Below are positions 57,514-64,000 of a DNA stretch of 64,000 nucleotides, piece after piece. Under the pieces are notes generated by a model. That model was not told where the DNA came from. It made no database searches and worked only from the letters and a program-made list of their open reading frames with translations. The stretch comes from Diphasiastrum complanatum (taxonomy: Eukaryota; Streptophyta; Lycopodiopsida; Lycopodiales; Lycopodiaceae), in assembly GCA_029204225.1 (NCBI GenBank), contig CM055114.1:18796776-18860775 (forward strand), written 5' to 3'. Made by a program: the position numbers and the translations under genes. Position 1 is the first letter of the stretch. Every line of letters starts with the position of its first letter.

Positions 57514-57976
57514 ATGTCAGATACAGGATCCCCTAGTCAGAGGTCAGGCCATACTTGCGGGTCAGCCCGCCTTTCCTCTATGAGCGAGAGTGAGCTCATT
57601 AGCTACGTTGATCAGTTGCCTTCCTCACAGCAAGATAGGGTCTTATAGCGCTTGAGGGCTCGACGCGAGGCTCGTAGCTCCTCTCGATTGGTTGAGTACA
57701 CATCATCGACCGAGGAGATTCGTCCATTTTGAAAATATATCTTATTGCTTGCAGAGATTATTCCAAATCGTGTCCCCAATGTCTCATGACACATCTCCAA
57801 GTCACGAATCTAGCCGTAGTCGCGGGTCGTCCTGTTTTTCATCCATGAGTGACGACGAGGTCCTCAGTTATATGGATGAGATGTCTCCCTCACGTGCAGG
57901 CATAATTGTGGAGAGACTACGGGCTCGTTGGGTGGCATGGAGTTCAAGTAGGTTGTCCACATCATCTCGTTCTTAG
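57514..57976 (+). repeat. Two tandem copies of a 68-residue coding-like module
   Basis: 57514-57720 and 57779-57976 each start with ATG and read [17 protein letters not shown]... and MSHDTSPSHESSRSRGS.... They share the pattern GS-x3-SSMS-x2-E-x-(I/L)-SY-x-D and later RLRAR-x2-A-x-SSSRL. The middle looks helical. The period is about 265 bp. Frames continue with stops beyond 57976 into a Pro/Ser-rich reading. No known domain; it may be derived from a repeat-containing transposon protein. Confidence 0.6.
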
Positions 57977-58590
57977 GAGATCCAGTCCCCACAACCCTCC
58001 ACCGAGGTGCTTCCTCTTCCACGAGGGTCTATCCGGCGGGAGTCTCTCCCCCGTGCACTCTAATGTCAGTGTCTCTTCCCAACATTCCGATAGGAAAAAG
58101 AGCGATCGTAAGAGGAGTCGCCTCAGCAGCGGCTCCTGTTGTGGCGGTGATGCCGATGATGTCGTGCTTCATGCGGCCTCTAGTCCAGCACATCCATCTA
58201 GCAGGCCTTGTTGTAGGTCTTCCTTACTTCGAGAAACCCTAACTCAAGAAGCAACGTGTGTGGCGCATGATATTTTGACTCCTGTATCTGTCACACCTGA
58301 TTATCCCGGCACACCTACACTCTATCCTCACATTTTTTCTTCTTTGGTACCCACGTCCCCTATGGGGTCTCCATGGCACTTAATCCCTCTTGCCAGGCCA
58401 CTCCACCGTGATCCCTCTTCCCAGCCACTCCACCCATTTTTTTCTCCCATTCAAATCCCTGTTGGTTACACTCTCGCCAAACTCCTCCCCAACCTTCTCC
58501 TCTTCATGTACATGTGTGTGAGATGTGTGAGAGAGTGAGAGAGAGAGTGTGTGAGAGAAAAAGAGAGATTGGAGATTGGAGAGTGAAAGA

Positions 58591-58627
<37 letters not shown>
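57977..58627. other. Low-complexity region with decayed frames
   Basis: A 210-residue plus-strand frame (57906-58538) is rich in Ser/Pro/His and has no domain. TG and GA dinucleotide tracts lie at about 58590-58633. Confidence 0.35.
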
Positions 58628-58634
<7 letters not shown>

Positions 58635-58811
58635 ATGCTTCTTGGTTTCCAAGGGGAGGTTCGAACCTGGGACCAAAGAAACTTTGGATGCCAAGCTAAC
58701 CAGTTGAGCCAACCCCGAGAGAAATGCTTCTTGGTTTCCAAGGGGAGGCTCGAACCTGGGACCAAAGAAACTTTGGATGCCAAGCTAACCAGTTGAGCCA
58801 ACCCCGTTGGG
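58628..58811 (-). mobile_element. Two tandem copies of the tRNA-derived SINE
   Basis: An 89-bp unit occurs twice (58628-58716 and 58717-58805), each beginning (plus strand) GAGAGAAATGCTTCTTGG. The copies differ at one position (58660 T versus 58749 C). On the minus strand, box A-like TGGCTCAACTGG and box B-like GGTTCGAACC (first copy) are intact, and CCAAAG-TTT-CTTTGG forms a hairpin. The second copy also keeps the CCCAACGGGG leader (to 58811) seen in the 10.4 kb copy. Confidence 0.8.
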
Positions 58812-58830
58812 TTTTTTAACTTTCTTTCTC

Positions 58831-58835
<5 letters not shown>

Positions 58836-58897
<62 letters not shown>
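58836..58897. repeat. (CT)n microsatellite
   Basis: About 62 bp of pure CT next to the SINE pair. Confidence 0.95.
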
Positions 58898-58899
<2 letters not shown>

Positions 58900-59039
58900 C
58901 AAAGCTCTTCTTCACGAAATTTATTTTGGAAATGCAGTCGAGGCCCCCACTTTTTTCATTTCACGGGTTTTTTTTTTGCTGATATATTTCTGCGTGGCAC
59001 TACCATGCGTGCAGTGCCATGCCCTAAAAAAAAATTGCA

Positions 59040-59206
59040 AAAAAGTTTGCCACGACGTGGCAGAATTGCACTTGCTAGAAAAATTTGCCACGCGTGGCAA
59101 ACTTCAGAATTTTTTTTTAAATTTTGCCACGCGTGGCAAATTTTGACATTGTGGAAAAAAACTGCCACGCGTGGCAATTTTCTATATTTTTTTAATCGTG
59201 GCAGTG
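59040..59206. repeat. Array of TTGCCACGCGTGGCAA palindromes
   Basis: Four dyads: 59048-59062 (TGCCACG-A-CGTGGCA), 59085-59100 (perfect TTGCCACGCGTGGCAA), 59123-59140 (perfect 18 bp) and 59163-59176 (perfect 14 bp). Spacing is about 38-40 bp with A/T-rich spacers. A half-site CGTGGCAG at the right edge touches the LTR start at 59207, so the array was probably cut by the LARD insertion. Confidence 0.88.
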
Positions 59207-60453
59207 TGTTGTAAAACTATCTTCATAAGCTTTACTTCCAGCGCCACTGGCACCAGCATTGTCCCCGGCGCCAGCAGCGCCCCTGCTGCTCCCGGCGCTG
59301 GCGCCACTCCCGGCGCCACTGTGACCAGAACCCAGCCGGCGCCAAGTTCCTATGGCTGAAAATCTTTGATCGGTTCTAGCGAAGTCCAGAGAGCTCAGAT
59401 CGATGTGCAATCACCTCACACGATATGGGCATAATTAAAGGAAGCCTGGGGATCAATAAAATCTAGAGAGAGAAAATGACTTTCTAGGAAGAGAAAATCT
59501 TAAAGAGAGAAAAACGTGCTTTACCAGCCTGGGTAGAGTGCTTGGTATGAGGGGGGCGGGGGGGGGGGGTGCCGAATCCCACCAATACTATAGGGGAGTG
59601 CGGGTTGCGACTCAGGGCGAGCTCCAACCAAGTCTCAGCCTCCCTTGCTGGAATGTTGTCATGGCTCTCGCCTTGGCATGCTAGCGCCCCGGAGACTTGG
59701 GTCGGTCACACACTTGAAATGTAACCTTCTCAGATTTATCAATAAAGTGGGATTTTCCTCAAACTGACTCTGATTACCTTCTAAGTTTCAGTGTTCGGTA
59801 AAAGTGCCAGTTGTAAGGCCGCTTTCAAAATTTTTAAGTTGGCACATAGCTGAGGGTCGTATCCCGGGACACCAACGATATGCCGTCGAGACCATTCGGT
59901 CCATGGTGCCAGCGGTATGCTGTCGGGATCATTTGGTCCAAGAACTGGTTGTCTCCATATCTGTCGCGGCTCGTGGTTCTGAGTGTTCCTTGCATGAACG
60001 TGAATGGGTTAAGCTCTTGGGAAACGAGCTCTAACCTGTCAGCTGAGTTGGATGGCTTGCTTGGGTGGGAGTTACCTGTTTATGGCTGTCTAGTCTGGCA
60101 TGGCGCCAGGTTGGCTTCCAGCGCTCGTGACGAAGCTTTCAGTTGGTTAAGTCTGATGTAAGTCAGACCGCTTGCTTGGAATGGATGTTACTCGTTTGTA
60201 ACGAAGCTTTGAGTTGGTCAAGTTTGATGGATGTCGGGCAGCTTGCTTGGAGGGAAGTCACCCACATCGGACCCCCGATCTGGCATGGCGCCAGGTTGGA
60301 TCTCAATGTTGGTTTTCGAAACTTCAAGTTGGTTAAGTCTGATCGTTGTTGGTGAGTTGGCTGCTTGTATGTCAAGTGGGTTTGGATGGCAAGAGTTGAA
60401 GGCTGGGAAGCTAAGTCGTGGTTCCCGGCTCCCTTTGGGATGCCTGCGCTACA
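59207..60453 (+). repeat. LARD 5' LTR
   Basis: 1247 bp from TGTTGTAAAAC to GCGCTACA. It has GGCGCC-rich patches near the start (59235-59345) and a run of G residues (59551-59570) expanded relative to the other LTR. The last 450 bp contain three diverged internal repeats around GGCATGGCGCCAGGTTGG (60098-60115, 60281-60298). Confidence 0.85.
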
Positions 60454-60455
60454 TG

Positions 60456-60467
60456 TGGTATCAGAGT
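60456..60467 (+). other. LARD primer binding site
   Basis: TGGTATCAGAGT, complementary to initiator Met-tRNA except for the last base, two bases after the LTR end. Confidence 0.88.
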
Positions 60468-60541
60468 CGACTGGCCGGTCAACTATGCGGATCTCACGGA
60501 AATGGCCATGGTTTGGGGTTCATCAAGAGAACTGTTGTGCA

Positions 60542-60933
60542 AGGTGCTGCCCACAGTGTAAGCACGGGTGCATCCACGGTTGGGGTGGTCGACAGAACGG
60601 GGGACTTGATGAGTCAAGGTGCTGCCCTTGAGGTGTAAGCATGGTCAGTTCTCGCGGTTCGGGCCTGGCGCTGTCTGCACGTAGGACAGATGAGGCAGTG
60701 TGCTGCCATTAGGTTGGTGTAAGCACGGTCTGTGCCTTGTGGGGTGCGGGGCGACATATTGGAACTGTACGGGTTAACCATTGATACAAAGATGCTGCTC
60801 GAATTCAGGTGTAAAGCACGGGTGGTTAGTTGCCGGTGTGAGATAGTTGCCGATCGTTTAGCTATAAGGGCTATCGACCAAAAAGTGGTGGGGCGTGACT
60901 GAGGCAATGTGCTGCTTAATGGTGAAAGCACGG
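60542..60933 (+). repeat. Five GTGCTGC...GTAAGCACGG hairpin repeats after the primer site
   Basis: Copies at 60542-60566, 60617-60645, 60698-60729, 60791-60822 and 60906-60933. Each has GTGCTGC (GATGCTGC in the fourth), a 7-15 base variable loop, GGTG(T/A)AA and AGCAC(G)G. GTGCT pairs with AGCAC, so each can fold into a stem-loop. Spacing is 75-115 bp. The position just after the primer site is where retroelement packaging and dimerisation signals usually lie. Confidence 0.8.
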
Positions 60934-62703
60934 ATAGTTGGAGGGGTGTCCTATGTGGGCTGATTCTGTGATCGATTTGTATGGGCGCGGCCAGGAAAAG
61001 GTCCGTTGGTAGAACCATCTCAAAGGGGGACTTTGTCTTTGTTACTTGTTAGTAAACCTGCCTGAGTGTCTTACTTGTATGTATTCGTGGTGAGTCTTAG
61101 TACTCGTGCTTTGCCTGGTTTGCATTATTGCTTGTGATACAAGGAGCTGATGGCTCGAGAAGGAACCTTTCTTTTGAAGGCTGATACCATCAAACAAAGA
61201 GGACTGCAGAATCTGTGGGGGTGGATTCGCAGTTCAAGTACTCGCACGTGAACGGCAGCGAAATGACTCAATGTTGGCAAAGGATGGATGGCTAGCCTAT
61301 TTCTTGGGTTAGTTTCATTTGCGACAACGCCCACCAGACACAAGCAGGAAGTAAAAAAGTTGGAAAGGGCAATTTCAGGGGAGATCTTCTATGGAGCAGT
61401 TGGTCTTCATTTTGGGACGGCCACCTTCGGAACTGAAACTCACTGAGCATGGGTGATATCCAGTATCAGTTGGGTTTTTCCTCAAAGGGGAAAGACTAGG
61501 ATCCTCTTCAGAGATTGGCAACAAGTTGGATCGAGCCATAATTCTAGCATATGGGAGGCAAAGTGTTGGAAAAGCTTTTTGTCCGAAGAACTCTACTCTA
61601 AGTCCGATCAGCTGATTTTATAAGTAGAGGGAAACTATCACACACACCTCTCTCTTGGGGCAAATTTTGAATGAAAGTTGATCAAAACGGGGGCAAATTC
61701 AAGGTGACCTAGCCATACTCACACGAGTAGACTGGCGAACTTTGGACCTAATAAGTTGACAAGTTTTTGTTGTGGAAAGGAAAGCTTGTTATAGGCTTTT
61801 CTCTAAACCAGCAATGATGAGGAAACATATGAGTATGCTGGCTTGTGTTACGTGTAAAGCAGCTGATCAATGAAGGAACTGTGAAAGTTGAGTCTTGCAT
61901 GAGAGACTTGGTATTTCGAACGGACACTAAGGGACAGTTCGCGTTGGGATCGGACTAGTGCAAACTCTAGGTGCATGTGTCTGATTCAAAGAGAGCTACT
62001 TGAAGCCAAGCTCGATGTACACTTCTTGTTTTGACTGTGAGGCAACTGACCAGTTATGGAATTGTGAAAGTCAAGTTTTGCGCGACGGACAATGGTTACA
62101 TTTGGCCTGATTCAAAGAGCTACTTCAAGCTAAGTGAGAGGTGCATTGCGGAGTACTCAATCTTTGCCTACCTTAAAGAGCCAAGATGGAAAAGTATCAA
62201 GATCAGGCTGGGACAAGGAGAGAAATCAAGGTGCAGAAGCAACAAGGCACGGAGTGGACCATAAAGTGGGCAATCAAATGATAAATCCTTTGGCTCAGGG
62301 AGCCTTGATACCTGTGCGAAACTGATCAAATCTGGAGCTCAGGGAGCTCAACACAAAGTGCATTAAGGACAAATCAGGAGCTCAAAGGAGTTTCAAAGTC
62401 GAAAGTTAGAAGCAACAGGGGCGAACATTTCAAAGAAAGGCCTCTGTCACCAGTTAATAAGGTTCTTGGGTTTTACGAAAGCGATATCAAATCTACGCTT
62501 TTCCCAGAAAAAGAGATATTTTCAAGTTATGTAATTTTTCAGTACAAAGAGCTGAGCCTCCGACTTGTGGTGTGCCAGCTTCAATGTTAATAAAAAGTGG
62601 CCAGTAAATTGAGTACTGTGCCAAGTATCTTAAATGTATAGTTATTTTAATTGGGAGACACCTTTACTTTAATCTGACATCTGATGAGGACATCAGATTT
62701 TAT
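60934..62703 (+). other. Non-coding LARD interior
   Basis: No long frame. A segment around 61860-62020 recurs in diverged form at 62043-62147 (for example CTGATTCAAAGAG-AGCTACTT and CTGATTCAAAGAGCTACTTC), an internal duplication of about 130-180 bp. Confidence 0.65.
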
Positions 62704-62717
62704 AAAGGTGGGGTGGA
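62704..62717 (+). other. LARD polypurine tract
   Basis: AAAGGTGGGGTGGA immediately before the 3' LTR start TGTTGTAAAGC; primes plus-strand DNA synthesis. Confidence 0.8.
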
Positions 62718-63723
62718 TGTTGTAAAGCTATCTTCATAAGCTTTACTTCCGGCGCCACTGGCGCCAACATTGTGCCCGGCGCCAGCAGCGCCCCTGCTGC
62801 TCCCGGTGCCACTGTGACCAGAACCCAGCCGGCGCCAAGTTCCTATGGCTGAAAATCTTTGATCGGTTCTAGCGAAATCCAAAGAGCTCAGATCAATGTG
62901 CAATCACCTCACACGATCTAGGCATGATTAAAGGAAGCCTGGGGATCAACAAAATCTAGAGAGATAAAATGACTTTCTAGAAAGAGAAAATCCTAGAGAG
63001 AGAAGAACGTGCTTTACCAACTTGGGTAGAGTGCTTGGTATGAGGGGGGGTGCCGAATCACACCAATACTATAGGGGAGTGCGGGTTGCGACTCAGGGCG
63101 AGCTCCAACCAAGTCTCAGCCTCCCTTGTTGGAATGTTGTCATGGCCCTCGCCTTGGCATGCTAGCGCCACGGAGACTAGGGTCGGTCACACACTTGAAA
63201 TGTAACCTTCTTAGATTTATCAATAAAGTGGGATTTTCCTCAAACTGACTATGATTACCTTCTGGATTTCAGTGTTCGGTAAAAGCGCCAGTTGTAAGGC
63301 CGCTTTCAAAATTTTTAAGTTGGCACATAGCTGAGGGTCGTATCCCGGGACGCCAGCGGTATGCCGTCGGGACCATTTGATCCAGGAACTGGTTGTTTCC
63401 ATATCTGTCGCGGCTTGTGGTTCCGAGTGTTCCTTGCATGAACGTGAATGGGTTAAGCTCTTGGAGAATGGGCTCTAACCTGTCGGTTGAGTTGGATGGC
63501 TTGCTTGGGTGGAAGTTACCTGTTTATGGCTGTCCAGTCTGACGTGGCGCCAGGTTGGCTTCCAGCGCTCGTGACGAAGCTTTCAGTTGGTTAAGTCTGA
63601 TGTAAGTCATACCGCTTGCTTGGAATGGATGTTACTCGTTTGTAACGAAGCTTCGAGTTGGTTAAGTTTGATGGATGTCGGGTGGCTTGCTTGGAGGGAA
63701 ATCACCCACATCGGGACCCCCGA
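62718..63723 (+). repeat. LARD 3' LTR, truncated
   Basis: Aligns with 59207-60278 of the 5' LTR; the last about 175 bp, including the GCTACA end, are missing. The break falls right after GACCCCCGA, followed by AGAGAGAG. Confidence 0.85.
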
Positions 63724-64000
63724 AGAGAGAGTGAGAAATAATTTTGTTTGTTAGTTTCTCATTGTTTATTCATGAGATATATTATGCATTCTAAATTTTG
63801 ATAGATTACATTTGAGTCATAAAGTGCATTTTCATAGTATCTTGAACATGGTGAAATTGATGTAACAATGATTAATGATGTTTAATTTAACAATGTATCT
63901 ATGATTTGTATTCTAATAATTATTATTTTGTTGATTGATTTGTAATCTAACAATGATTTGGTTTCCGTTGTTTGCTTTTATAGAGAAAAAAAGAGATGCA
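63724..64000. other. AT-rich non-genic DNA
   Basis: Starts with AGAGAGAGTGAG at the broken LARD end; no gene or repeat supported. Confidence 0.5.

Larger units (their letters stand above)
59207..63723 (+). mobile_element. Large non-autonomous LTR retrotransposon (LARD-like)
   Basis: Order: 5' LTR 59207-60453, primer site 60456-60467, interior without coding capacity, polypurine tract 62704-62717, 3' LTR 62718-63723 (truncated). The LTRs are long and GC-rich, and closely similar apart from indels, indicating a fairly recent insertion. The 2.26-kb interior has no gag or pol motif in any frame. This is the plan of LARDs, which depend on enzymes from related autonomous elements. The partner is not in this window: no LTR here resembles these ends. 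Confidence 0.85.

Noticed and set aside
58628-58805. Functional tRNA genes
   Set aside because: The units have box A- and B-like sequences, but no proper acceptor/T-stem pairing; the 10.4 kb copy has target duplications, so a SINE fits better.
60231-60638. ORFs over the LARD LTR and leader
   Set aside because: They cross the LTR end, primer site and hairpins; no domain, and the 3' LTR copy does not keep the frame.

Overview
The window looks like repeat-dominated DNA from a large land-plant nuclear genome. The evidence is plant-type Ty1/Copia and Gypsy-like LTR retrotransposons primed by initiator-Met tRNA (TGGTATCAGAGC sites), CACTA/En-Spm transposase relatives, an interstitial TTTAGGG repeat, a clan-72 P450 first exon and spliced genes with GT-AG introns. 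Species cannot be fixed. The DUF7869-like proteins hint at a fern, lycophyte, bryophyte or gymnosperm more than a compact angiosperm genome, but that is inference. There is no operon-like organisation and almost every recognisable coding region is a mobile-element remnant.

Layout. 1-4.5 kb: AT-rich DNA with a long-period tandem repeat carrying a near-palindromic motif (CTCGAACCWGGTTCGAG). 4.75-8.69 kb: a minus-strand Copia element with an intact gag-protease ORF, most of pol deleted and a truncated 3' LTR. 9-12 kb: an unrecognised ORF, a broken HAD/FCP1-like phosphatase copy, an 85-bp tRNA-derived SINE with a perfect 14-bp target duplication, and a two-exon transposase-like gene. 12.1-13.6 kb (minus) and 43.3-44.7 kb (plus): two paralogues of one unrecognised multi-exon gene. 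13.7-15.7 kb: a second palindrome-rich tract. 15.75-16.69 kb: an apparently intact four-exon gene of unknown function, convergent with a broken gene. 18-30.4 kb: tnp2 (CACTA) fragments, DUF7869-like C-terminal fragments, four Copia pieces and a 770-bp inverted pair of Copia 3' LTRs.

30.4-46 kb: an unrecognised gene remnant, a CACTA-end-like tract of TTTTCCTAG palindromes around a telomere-like repeat, a divergent pair (ParB-like gene and DUF7869-like gene) that may be one undescribed transposon, a gag region with two zinc knuckles, and several unrecognised spliced genes. 46.3-46.6 kb: exon 1 of a clan-72 cytochrome P450, the best host-gene candidate. 47-58 kb: a 719-bp tandem duplication, Copia and Gypsy-like ends, a DUF4216 remnant, a palindrome array (TAGCACGCCGGCGTGCTA) and a duplicated 68-residue module. 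58.6-59.2 kb: two tandem SINE copies and a GCCACGCGTGGC palindrome array. 59.2-63.7 kb: a large non-autonomous LTR element (LARD-like) with long GC-rich LTRs, a coding-free interior and five repeated hairpins just after the primer site.

What stands out is not a pathway but a recurring architecture: several unrelated repeats each carry their own cluster of 10-42 bp palindromes, often separated by A/T tracts. The best candidates for undescribed systems are the ParB-like/DUF7869-like divergent element, the two-copy multi-exon family and the hairpin-bearing LARD.
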